Assembly: GCF_014237865.1 (NCBI RefSeq)
Contig: NZ_JACJUU010000009.1
Span: 31,854-95,853 of the forward strand
Source: Pusillimonas minor
GTDB taxonomy: Bacteria; Pseudomonadota; Gammaproteobacteria; Burkholderiales; Burkholderiaceae_B
DNA length: 64,000 nucleotides
Reading direction: 5' to 3'
The notes beneath the pieces are model-generated. The model did not search any database, was not told the DNA's origin, and saw only the letters and a program-made list of their open reading frames with translations. Every line of letters begins with the position of its first letter. Positions within the stretch are counted from its first letter, which is position 1. Shown here one piece after another: positions 57,112-64,000 of the stretch. A program made the translations under genes and the position numbers.

Positions 57112-57585
57112 TTATTGCTCCAGCAACGAGCGCAGCATCCAGGCAGTTTGCTCGTGCACGGTAATACGCTGGGTTAACAAGTCGGCTGTGGGCTCGTCAC
57201 TGGCTTTATCGACCAAGGGGTACAACGCGCGCGCGGTTTTAGCCGTGGCCTCGTGTCCCTTGGCCAAAATGGCGACCATTTCGAGCGCTTTGGGCGGCTT
57301 GACCGGGGCATCAGGCAATGAGCTGAGCTTGGCGAATTCGGCATAAGAACCCGGTGCCGGGAAGCCCAACGAACGAATACGCTCGGCAATGGGGTCGACT
57401 GCATTCCAGAGCTCGGTGTACTGCTGCATGAACATATCGTGCAGACTGTTGAACATGGGGCCGGTCACGTTCCAGTGGAAGTTGTGCGTCGTCAGGTAAA
57501 GCGTGTAGGTGTCGGCCAGCAAATTGCCCAACCCTTTGGTAATGGCTTTACGATCTTTTTCAGAGATGCCGATATCGATCTTCAT
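57112..57585 (-). CDS. dps: Dps/ferritin-like DNA-protecting protein
   Basis: The 157-residue protein has the four-helix Dps fold with the inter-subunit ferroxidase residues in THNFHWNVTGPMFNSLHDMF and DPIAERIRSLG. Dps dodecamers oxidise and store Fe(II) using peroxide and protect DNA in stress. The N-terminus (MKIDIGISEKDRKAITKGLG) is short. The gene is minus strand, with ribosome site and start at 57585, and ends at two hairpins. Confidence 0.94.
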   Translation of the reverse strand: MKIDIGISEKDRKAITKGLGNLLADTYTLYLTTHNFHWNVTGPMFNSLHDMFMQQYTELWNAVDPIAERIRSLGFPAPGSYAEFAKLSSLPDAPVKPPKALEMVAILAKGHEATAKTARALYPLVDKASDEPTADLLTQRITVHEQTAWMLRSLLEQ

Positions 57586-57619
57586 GGTAAGTACCTTGTT
57601 GCAGTTGAAGGAACAAGCT

Positions 57620-58087
57620 TCAATATACCAATGTCACGGCAACCGTGGTAAGCCCAAGCACCAGATTTATGGCCACCCATTTGCGAATCTTGGCCATTGC
57701 GGCCCCGGCAACCGGCCAGTCTGCCCCCGCCACCGCACGGGCGAATTGCGGATACAGCCGAAAGCGTACGGCCAGGAAAATAATCAGCATGATCAGGCCC
57801 AGCACCGACATGATGTGCCAGTCAAGCGGCATGCTGAACCCGATACCGGCTTTCGATGCAGAACGTGCAGCGTTACCGATCATCCAGATGCCCGTGATAA
57901 TGGCCAACGGCGCAAGCCACAGCAACGCCTTGAAAAACCGCCCCAACACGTTGCACAGCAAATTCAGGCGCACTGGCGGGTCGAGCTGTGCAGCCACAGG
58001 CCGCAAGAAACAATGGGCAAATGCCATGCCGCCCACCCAGACAATGATGGACAGGACGTGCAAGGTTTTAAGAATGGCATACAGCAT
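57620..58087 (-). CDS. CopD-family membrane protein
   Basis: The 155-residue protein has four hydrophobic helices: LKTLHVLSIIVWVGGMAFAH at the N-terminus, then AIITGIWMIG, WHIMSVLGLIMLIIFLAVRF and a final LVLGLTTVAVTLVY. The His and Trp in helix 1 are typical of the CopD superfamily. Some members are linked to copper handling, but short ones like this have no proven role. It precedes dps by 34 nt on the same strand. Confidence 0.82.
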   Translation of the reverse strand: MLYAILKTLHVLSIIVWVGGMAFAHCFLRPVAAQLDPPVRLNLLCNVLGRFFKALLWLAPLAIITGIWMIGNAARSASKAGIGFSMPLDWHIMSVLGLIMLIIFLAVRFRLYPQFARAVAGADWPVAGAAMAKIRKWVAINLVLGLTTVAVTLVY

Positions 58088-58235
58088 GCGGGCTCCGTTT
58101 AAGTAATGGTGGCGCTACATAGTCGGCCCTGAAATATTCATTTTGACCAACAATCTATCGTCGACTGGTCGCTAATGATACAACCGCAACAGGGTTGTGA
58201 TGAAGTCGCGTAGTCATCAAACGCATTGAATAAAA

Positions 58236-59219
58236 CTAACCCAGCCCCTCCATGACCCCTACGTTAATGACATAGCCCCCGACCACCAGAAAAACAAACA
58301 AAGCTGTCGCCAATAGCATGGGGCGCAACCCTGCCTCACGCAAAAAACTTACGCGCGTCCGCAAGCCTAATGCAGCCATGGCCATCGCCAACAATACGGC
58401 ATCCAACTGCACAATGAGGGCTACCCACGCTGCAGGAAGTATCTGCAATGAATTCAGTCCGACCATCACAATAAACAAGGCGGCAAACCAAGGGATGACC
58501 ACGCGTCTACCCTGCGCTGATGGGCGGGTCACGAAAGCCGATAAGATCAAGAGAAAAGGGGCTAAAAACATGACCCTAATCATTTTTTCAATGACCGCCG
58601 TTGAAGCAACAGACTCGTTTACAGCGACGCCTACCGCCACGACTTGCGCCACTTCATGAACCGTTGAGCCCACGAAGACACCGAAAGCCTGATCCGTCAT
58701 GTTCAAAACGGGATATAGCCATGGATAAGAAAACATAGCCAACGTGCCAAATATAACGACTGTCGCCACGGCCACTGTCACTTTATGAGCCTGCCCTTTT
58801 ACGACAGACTCGGTTGCAATGACTGCAGCTGCACCACAAATGGCACTACCGGCACCAATCAGCATGGCCGTTTGTCTATCCAATCGCAATAAACGACCCA
58901 ATCCCAAAGCCAACCCAAAGGTCAACCCGACCATAAGCACCGCAATCACCACGCCGCTCCAACCAATCTGGATCATTTCCTGGATGGTAATTTTGAACCC
59001 GAATAAGACAATCCCGACCTTGAGCAACGTGCTTTTTGAAAAATCAACACCCGCCGAGACCTGCTTGGCCATATGGGGAAAAACGGTATTACCCACGACC
59101 ATCCCCAGGATAATCGCCAGTGTCAGCCCGCTTAACCCCATGGTGTTAGCCCAAGCCACCTGCGCGAGCCCTACCCCCGAAATCGCCAAAATGGCGGTCA
59201 ACAGTAGCCCGGCGAACAT
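58236..59219 (-). CDS. YeiH-family putative anion (sulfate/sulfite) exporter
   Basis: The 327-residue membrane protein has about ten helices and the family segments GLSGLTLAIILGMVVGNT, KVGIVLFGFKITIQEM, GAGSAICGAAAVIATESVV and STVHEVAQVVAVG. YeiH/UPF0324 proteins are labelled putative sulfate exporters; relatives accompany sulfonate degradation. The ATG lies 1 nt after the ptxD stop, so it is part of the ptx transcript. Export of phosphate, sulfite or another oxyanion is possible; which one is not shown. Base composition resembles the ptx genes. Confidence 0.85.
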   Translation of the reverse strand: MFAGLLLTAILAISGVGLAQVAWANTMGLSGLTLAIILGMVVGNTVFPHMAKQVSAGVDFSKSTLLKVGIVLFGFKITIQEMIQIGWSGVVIAVLMVGLTFGLALGLGRLLRLDRQTAMLIGAGSAICGAAAVIATESVVKGQAHKVTVAVATVVIFGTLAMFSYPWLYPVLNMTDQAFGVFVGSTVHEVAQVVAVGVAVNESVASTAVIEKMIRVMFLAPFLLILSAFVTRPSAQGRRVVIPWFAALFIVMVGLNSLQILPAAWVALIVQLDAVLLAMAMAALGLRTRVSFLREAGLRPMLLATALFVFLVVGGYVINVGVMEGLG

Positions 59220-59220
59220 T

Positions 59221-60201
59221 TCAAGCAGGAATAACGGAGCGTACGATATCTGCAGGCATCTGCCCCGCCAACACTTGAATTAAGTTATCAGCCGCACGCA
59301 ACTCAATCGCCAGACGCACACGTGCCACCGCAGAACCAATATGCGGGGTCAATACGGTATTGTCAGCGACCAACAAGACCGGATTAATATAAAGAGGACG
59401 GTCGGCCAGTCGCCAATCTTCCATTTCGTAGACATCGGCCGCATAGGCCCCTAACTGACCACGCTGCAAAGCACGTGCTACGGCAGCCTCGCATACCACT
59501 GAGCCCCGTCCGATATTCACCAGAACCTGCCCCGGCTTGGCCTGAGCTAATGCCGCGTCATCAATGAGATAACGGCTTGTATCAGTCAAGGGTACGGCCA
59601 GAATAAGGTAGTCGGCTTGTGTCATTGCGGTGGACAGCGCGACCTGAACGACACGCTCATCGACGTTATAGGGATCAACTCCCAAAATTTGGGCGCACCC
59701 GAAACCCTGTAAACGATCCACAATCGCCCGTCCGACGGCACCCAACCCCACCACAGCCACGACAGACTGATGCAAACCCGTTCCGTACAGTACGGGGCGC
59801 CAACCTTCATACTGGCCCGTACGGACAAAATCATCACCAGGTTTAATATTGCGTGCTGCTGCGATCGCCAAACCAATCGCTAACTCGGCGGTCGGTTCTG
59901 TTAACAAATCAGGCACAAACGATACGACCACACCGGCCTGCTCACAGGCCTGCAGATCAAAGTTGTCATACCCCTTCAATGCACATGCAATGGTTTTCAA
60001 ACGGGGGGCATGACGTAACACTTCTGCGTCGACACGATCTGGCATAAATGCCATCATGGCTTCGGCATCGACCAGGTGCTGATACAGTTCCGCCTGAGTC
60101 CAAGGCGCAGGCCCAGTATTCATGACCACCTCACCCACACTTTGTAGTGTGCGTAAAACTTCAGCATGCACGGGCTGAGTCACCACAATTTTCTTCGACA
60201 T
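59221..60201 (-). CDS. ptxD: NAD-dependent phosphite dehydrogenase
   Basis: From ATG 60201 the product has 326 residues and aligns by eye with Pseudomonas stutzeri PtxD. Shared segments include AMMAFMPDRVDA, CALKGYDNFD, FVPDLLTEPTAELAIGL, AYAADVYEMEDW and LTPHIGSAV. Known functional residues are present: Met53, Lys76, Arg232 (Arg237 in PtxD), Glu261 (Glu266), His287 (His292) and Arg296 (Arg301). The dinucleotide motif is GLGAVG (152-157), and Asp176 at the end of the second strand suggests NAD preference. PtxD oxidises phosphite to phosphate. It follows the transporter genes as in known ptx operons. Confidence 0.94.
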   Translation of the reverse strand: MSKKIVVTQPVHAEVLRTLQSVGEVVMNTGPAPWTQAELYQHLVDAEAMMAFMPDRVDAEVLRHAPRLKTIACALKGYDNFDLQACEQAGVVVSFVPDLLTEPTAELAIGLAIAAARNIKPGDDFVRTGQYEGWRPVLYGTGLHQSVVAVVGLGAVGRAIVDRLQGFGCAQILGVDPYNVDERVVQVALSTAMTQADYLILAVPLTDTSRYLIDDAALAQAKPGQVLVNIGRGSVVCEAAVARALQRGQLGAYAADVYEMEDWRLADRPLYINPVLLVADNTVLTPHIGSAVARVRLAIELRAADNLIQVLAGQMPADIVRSVIPA

Positions 60202-60264
60202 ATCAAATCTTTTCTTATTCAAATAAGACCCCACCTCATCTCGACGCAGGGTCGGTCTGAAGTC

Positions 60265-61071
60265 TTACTTCAGGTTCTTACGTAACCAGCCACCCAAGCT
60301 ATCGACCACAATCACACAGGCCAAGATAGACAACAGGATCGCAGACACTTCGGAGTACTTGATCAGGCGCAAGGCTGCCATCAGTTCAAAACCAATCCCG
60401 CCTGCACCGACGATCCCCAAGACCGCTGAGGCCCGGAAGTGATATTCCCAACGATAAATTGTGATGTCGGCCAATTGGGGTAACACTTGCGGCAATACAG
60501 CATGTGTAATGATCTGAAAACGACTTGCCCCTGCAGCTGCTGCGGCCTCCATGGGTTTAGGGTCCACATGCTCTATCGCCTCGGCATAAAACTTGCCAAC
60601 CATACCGGTCGAATGCAGCGCCAGTGCCAGCACACCAGGAAGCGCCCCAAAGCCAACGGCCGCCACAAAAATAATGCCTAGAATAATTTCAGGCACTGAC
60701 CGAAAGGCCGCCAACACAACCCGCAAAGCACGCCCTACCAACGGATGGGGTGTCGTATTAGGCGCTGCCAACAATGCCAGGGGCAGCGACAAGACAACCG
60801 TCAAAGCGGTACCGGCCACCGACATCGCCAACGTGTCACGTAAAGGAATAACCCAATGTGGCCAACGTGAAAAATCAGGCGGAATCATTTCTGATCCCAG
60901 CTGGTGCATCGCGGGCGCACCATCGATGAAACGCTGGGCATCAAAAAACCCTGTAATGCCCAATGCCACCAGACAACACAACACGATCAGCATCACCAGC
61001 ATGAACGTACGCTGGTTACGCTGGCGGTCAACCGCCAGCAAATGTGCATATTTCAAGGTATCTGTTGTCAC
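60265..61071 (-). CDS. ptxC: Phosphite ABC transporter permease (PhnE-like)
   Basis: The 268-residue PhnE-family permease has about six helices, the core RDTLAMSVAGTALTVVLSLPLAL and the coupling loop EHVDPKPMEAAAAAGASRFQIITHAVLPQVLPQ. It starts with GTG 61071, overlapping the ptxB TGA (GTGA). It forms the membrane channel of the phosphite importer. On its own it could be a phosphonate permease; ptxD next to it decides the name. Confidence 0.88.
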   Translation of the reverse strand: MTTDTLKYAHLLAVDRQRNQRTFMLVMLIVLCCLVALGITGFFDAQRFIDGAPAMHQLGSEMIPPDFSRWPHWVIPLRDTLAMSVAGTALTVVLSLPLALLAAPNTTPHPLVGRALRVVLAAFRSVPEIILGIIFVAAVGFGALPGVLALALHSTGMVGKFYAEAIEHVDPKPMEAAAAAGASRFQIITHAVLPQVLPQLADITIYRWEYHFRASAVLGIVGAGGIGFELMAALRLIKYSEVSAILLSILACVIVVDSLGGWLRKNLK

Positions 61072-61946
61072 TTCATTGTCCCGATATCAAGATTAAGGAC
61101 TTTGGCTGTTTCACGCAGCACGTCGTAAGCCTTATCATCAGTCGCAGCAAATGCCTCGACACGGAAGCTCTTCAAAACTTCCGGATCTTTCATTTCTAAA
61201 AAGGCACTACGAATTTTTTGTTTCAACGCTGGGTCCAAATTGTCTTGCATCACCATCGGGTAGTTTGGAATCGGCGCACTCAAATCCAGCTCAACAATTT
61301 TTGTCGGATCAATCGTACCTTTAGCAATCAAGGCCTCCAAAATAGGCTTTGACAACCCACCGGCGGGTACCTGCCCTGTCTGTACTGCACGCGCTACCGC
61401 GTCGTGCGTTCCCAAATGTACAGGACGATAATCCTTCTCGCCGTCCAGGCCTACTTTCGTCTGAATGTGCGCGCGTGGCGCCAAATGGCTGGACGTCGAT
61501 GCTTGGTCGCCAAAACCAAAAGACTGACCACGGATATCTTCCAAGCGCTTCACTGGCCCATCCACATTGGCAATCATGACAGATTGATATGTCGGTGAAC
61601 CGCGCTCAACACCGACGGCAAAAGGCTCGATCTTGGGGGCTTTACTCTTTGCTAAAACATACGAGAAAGGACCAAAGTAAGCGACTTCAATACGCCCAAA
61701 ACGCATTGCCTCAATCATGGACGAATAATCTGTCGTCACAATAATTTCAATGTCTTTATTCAAAGTTTTTTCAAGATACTGCTTCAGCGGTTGTGCATTC
61801 TGAATCAGCGTTGCAGCGTTTTCGTCTGGCAACAGCGCAACGCGCAAGCGGTCTGGGTTTTTGGCCTGTACAGCGCTCGATAAAGGCAATGCAACCGCAA
61901 AAAAGCCAGCCACAACCGCTTTCAAAACATGACGACGTTTCAACAT
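61068..61946 (-). CDS. ptxB: Phosphite ABC transporter binding protein (PhnD-like)
   Basis: From ATG 61946 the 292-residue precursor starts KRRHVLKAVVAGFFAVALPL with a signal ending near AVQA; the RRxVLK pattern resembles a Tat motif. The mature part is a PhnD-type fold: LRVALLPDENAATLI, TTDYSSMIEAMRFGRIEVAYFGPFSYVLA and the ligand loop QASTSSHLAPRA. It delivers phosphite to PtxAC in the periplasm; affinity for phosphonates cannot be excluded. Confidence 0.88.
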   Translation of the reverse strand: MLKRRHVLKAVVAGFFAVALPLSSAVQAKNPDRLRVALLPDENAATLIQNAQPLKQYLEKTLNKDIEIIVTTDYSSMIEAMRFGRIEVAYFGPFSYVLAKSKAPKIEPFAVGVERGSPTYQSVMIANVDGPVKRLEDIRGQSFGFGDQASTSSHLAPRAHIQTKVGLDGEKDYRPVHLGTHDAVARAVQTGQVPAGGLSKPILEALIAKGTIDPTKIVELDLSAPIPNYPMVMQDNLDPALKQKIRSAFLEMKDPEVLKSFRVEAFAATDDKAYDVLRETAKVLNLDIGTMK

Positions 61947-61963
61947 AAAATTCTCCTGAATAA

Positions 61964-62779
61964 TCAAGCCGCGCACAGGGCGGGGATATCTAGATGGGTT
62001 TCGGGCGCGTCATGACTCACGTTCCCGGTGTAAAGTCTTTGAATATCAGCGTCGGTTAAAGCCGCGGGTTTGCCGTCAAAAACGACGCGCCCCTGACTCA
62101 ACCCAACAATCCGATCCGCAAATCGTTTGGCAAAATCAATCTGGTGCAAACTCACCACAGCAGTGAGATGATCGGTTTTGCAAATATCGTGAAGCAGCTG
62201 CAAGACGCTTTCAGCGGTATGGGGATCCAGACTAGCAACAGGCTCATCAGCCAGCATCAGGCGGGGCTGCTGAATCAAGGCACGTGCAATTCCAACGCGC
62301 TGTTGCTGCCCGCCCGACAAGGCATCAGCCCGTGTCAACGCCTTGTCAATCAAACCTACACGGTCAAGTGCACTCAGCGCTTTTTCTTTATCGTCCTTGG
62401 ACCACGGCGCAAGGGATCGCAAACTGCTGCGCGTTGCCAACAGGCCCATCAAGACATTAGCCAAAACGGTTTGACGCCCAATCAAATGATGTTGCTGGAA
62501 CACCATGCCCGTACGGCGACGATGCTCGCGCAGGGCACGTCCACCCGACAATGGGTGATCGATATCGTGCAATAGCAATTCACCTGCCGTGGGTCGTACC
62601 AAACCATTCAGGCTACGCAGCAGTGTTGACTTACCCGCGCCAGATGCCCCAAGCAACACAAGAAACTCACCTGGGCGAATCGTCAAAGAGGTAGGCTGAA
62701 GCGCCTGATAGCCATTGCTATAAACCACGGCAAGACTTCTGGTCTGCAAGAGCCATGAGGACGATGGGGAAGCAGTCAT
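61964..62779 (-). CDS. ptxA: Phosphite ABC transporter ATPase (PhnC-like)
   Basis: From ATG 62779 (AAAGG upstream) the product has 271 residues: Walker A GASGAGKST, PhnC-type GMVFQQHHLIGRQTVLANVLMG, signature LSGGQQQRVGIARAL, Walker B LMLADEPVASLDP and H-loop SLH. It is the first gene of ptxABC-C-D order (ptxA, ptxB, ptxC, ptxD, yeiH) and lies divergent from the LysR gene across 149 nt. Confidence 0.9.
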   Translation of the reverse strand: MTASPSSSWLLQTRSLAVVYSNGYQALQPTSLTIRPGEFLVLLGASGAGKSTLLRSLNGLVRPTAGELLLHDIDHPLSGGRALREHRRRTGMVFQQHHLIGRQTVLANVLMGLLATRSSLRSLAPWSKDDKEKALSALDRVGLIDKALTRADALSGGQQQRVGIARALIQQPRLMLADEPVASLDPHTAESVLQLLHDICKTDHLTAVVSLHQIDFAKRFADRIVGLSQGRVVFDGKPAALTDADIQRLYTGNVSHDAPETHLDIPALCAA

Positions 62780-62928
62780 TAAGGTCACCTTTCAATTCGT
62801 TGGTCTACACATTGCCAGTCAATTATCGGCAGCTGTATCTCAGACATTGGGCGACAGTATGATCAAATGCTATTTCACCAATATGTACGTTTTACATTGA
62901 ATAATTTAGTTATCTATAGATTTCATCT
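62780..62928. promoter_or_regulatory. Divergent ptxA/ptxE control region
   Basis: The 149-bp A/T-rich space between divergent ptxA and the LysR gene should hold both promoters and LysR binding sites. I see several short A/T palindromes but no site I can define firmly; a convincing Pho box is not visible. Confidence 0.4.
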
Positions 62929-63807
62929 ATGTCTGGAACCTCACTTATCGCCGCCCTCAAAGCCTTCGATGCCACAGCACGAACAGGCACAATCACCACA
63001 GCAGCACGGCAACTGGGGCTGCGTCAGCCCACCGTATCGGCTCATATCATCAGACTGGAATCGGAATATGGGGTCGAACTCTTCTATCGCCAAGGCCGAC
63101 GGCTGGAGTTAACGCAGTTTGGCAACGCCCTACTTGAGCATACGCAAAGGTTATTCAGTGCAGAACAAGATGCGCAATCTTTGCTGATTGCGGCAAAAAC
63201 CAACTATCGTGGCACGCTGAATTTACATGCCATCGGCCCGCACAACATCACCCCCATCATCAAAGCCTACCGTGCGCGGTATCCTGGGGTACATATCAGT
63301 GTGACTGTGGGAGACTCGCAGTCCATAACGCAACGCATTCTGAACTACGAGGGTGATATTGGTCTTGTACTCAATGAAATAACGGACCCACACATTTTCT
63401 GTCTGCCTTATCGGGCCCAGAAACTGGTGATCTTCGCCCCCACCGATCATCCGTTAGCCAAGAAAAAGAGCCTGCGGTTTACCGATTTAAATGGCCAAGA
63501 GTTCGTGATGCGGGAGCAAGGTTCAGGCACCCGCAAAGCGTTTGAAGATTCGCTCAGTGCCAAGAACATTCAGATTAAAACCGGCGTTGAAATGCGAAGC
63601 CGTGAGGCCGTGCGCGAGGCTGTTATCCAAGGCTTGGGGCTTGGTGTAGTCGCGAATACCGCGTATCAACCCTGCCCTGACCTCGTGCAGCTTGATGTTG
63701 AAGGATTCAATGCCCATACGTTCACACGACTGATCTGTCGGGTCGAACGCAGAAACTCACCCTTAATTGCTCATTTTTTGCAGACGGCGCAGGAAGTCTT
63801 GGGTTGA
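62929..63807 (+). CDS. ptxE: LysR-family regulator of the phosphite operon
   Basis: The 292-residue protein has the LysR winged helix (LIAALKAFDATARTGTITTA, then LGLRQPTVSAHIIRLESEYG) and a substrate-binding-like effector domain from about residue 90. The middle HAIGPHNITPIIKAYRARYPG and MREQGSGTRKAFED segments are typical of the CysL/PtxE-like branch. It is divergent from ptxA, the classical LysR position, and ptx operons are known to carry such a gene. Phosphite or phosphate as effector is inferred. Confidence 0.87.
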   Translation: MSGTSLIAALKAFDATARTGTITTAARQLGLRQPTVSAHIIRLESEYGVELFYRQGRRLELTQFGNALLEHTQRLFSAEQDAQSLLIAAKTNYRGTLNLHAIGPHNITPIIKAYRARYPGVHISVTVGDSQSITQRILNYEGDIGLVLNEITDPHIFCLPYRAQKLVIFAPTDHPLAKKKSLRFTDLNGQEFVMREQGSGTRKAFEDSLSAKNIQIKTGVEMRSREAVREAVIQGLGLGVVANTAYQPCPDLVQLDVEGFNAHTFTRLICRVERRNSPLIAHFLQTAQEVLG

Positions 63808-63955
63808 ACTGCCCCCCTGTTCATCAAGATTGAGGACGCTAAAACATAATGATGGGCTGAAAGTTTGAGGTGCTGGCTTTTCATCATTAAAGGGGGACAG
63901 CGACATTCATTAGACTTGTTTTTGCGAAGAAACACGTTTAATGGAGGTAATGTCG

Positions 63956-64000
63956 ATGTCTCCAATCGATTCTATCCTAGGGATTCCGGGTTTAGTTATT
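63956..64000 (+). CDS. Start of an unidentified gene, possibly a transposase (cut by window edge)
   Basis: ATG 63956 follows a good GGAGGT site (63943-63948) and opens a frame to the edge: MSPIDSILGIPGLVI. The hydrophobic ILGIPGLVI opening resembles N-termini of ISL3-type transposases, but 15 residues are too few to decide. Upstream, a short G-run (63892-63896) and C-run (63812-63817) form a poor inverted repeat, as found near insertion-sequence ends. Confidence 0.35.
   Translation, partial: MSPIDSILGIPGLVI

Noticed and set aside
62780..62928. Possible Pho box upstream of ptxA
   Set aside because: CTGTC and ATGTC repeats are present on the minus strand but at 10-nt rather than 11-nt spacing and with poor matches.

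Overview
The window looks like chromosomal DNA of a high-GC betaproteobacterium of the order Burkholderiales, most likely family Alcaligenaceae. The evidence is the TCA supercluster gene order, a DUF2863 gene, and EarP paired with an Arg32-type elongation factor P. I cannot name a genus from sequence alone.

Positions 1-12.7 kb are a TCA-cycle block. It holds the start of sucA (minus), maeB (plus), then gltA-sdhE-sdhB-sdhA-sdhD-sdhC and a GntR/UTRA regulator (all minus), facing mdh and acnB (plus) across a palindromic operator candidate. Positions 12.7-24.3 kb carry DUF2863, earP, efp, a DUF1178 protein, a four-gene Yej-type peptide ABC transporter, DUF423 and an adenine deaminase-like enzyme. 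Positions 24.3-29.9 kb carry a SulP and an SLC13/RCK anion transporter pair, an orphan encapsulated-ferritin-like protein with no shell gene, an FMN-dependent lactate dehydrogenase and tRNA-Arg(ACG). Positions 30-35.5 kb are an accessory stretch: a structured repeat, an AT-richer lipoprotein gene, an Mrr-type endonuclease, an esterase-like hydrolase, a CynX-type MFS carrier, a nucleoside deoxyribosyltransferase and a degenerate ABC ATPase.

Positions 35.6-47 kb form a histidine/urocanate utilisation cluster. hutC faces a Liv-type ABC transporter (five genes) followed by hutU, hutD, hutF, hutG and hutI. A HutC-like operator lies inside the spacer of a good sigma70 promoter. hutH is absent from the cluster. 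Positions 47.7-53.3 kb encode urea carboxylase and allophanate hydrolase. Positions 53.5-58.1 kb carry hisN, a FetAB-type exporter, an aldo/keto reductase, dps and a CopD-family protein. Positions 58.2-63.8 kb form an AT-richer phosphite-oxidation operon, ptxABCD plus a YeiH-type anion exporter, with a divergent LysR regulator (ptxE). A second gene start, possibly a transposase, is cut by the right edge.

The most unusual signal is a family of three non-coding elements of about 200-220 bp (30019-30231, 47061-47278, 47461-47662). They differ in the sequence of their helices but keep the pairing, while several internal-loop sequences stay the same. This is the signature expected of a structured RNA or a structured mobile element. 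Each copy lies just downstream of, and in the same orientation as, a preceding gene (tRNA-Arg, hutI, urea carboxylase).
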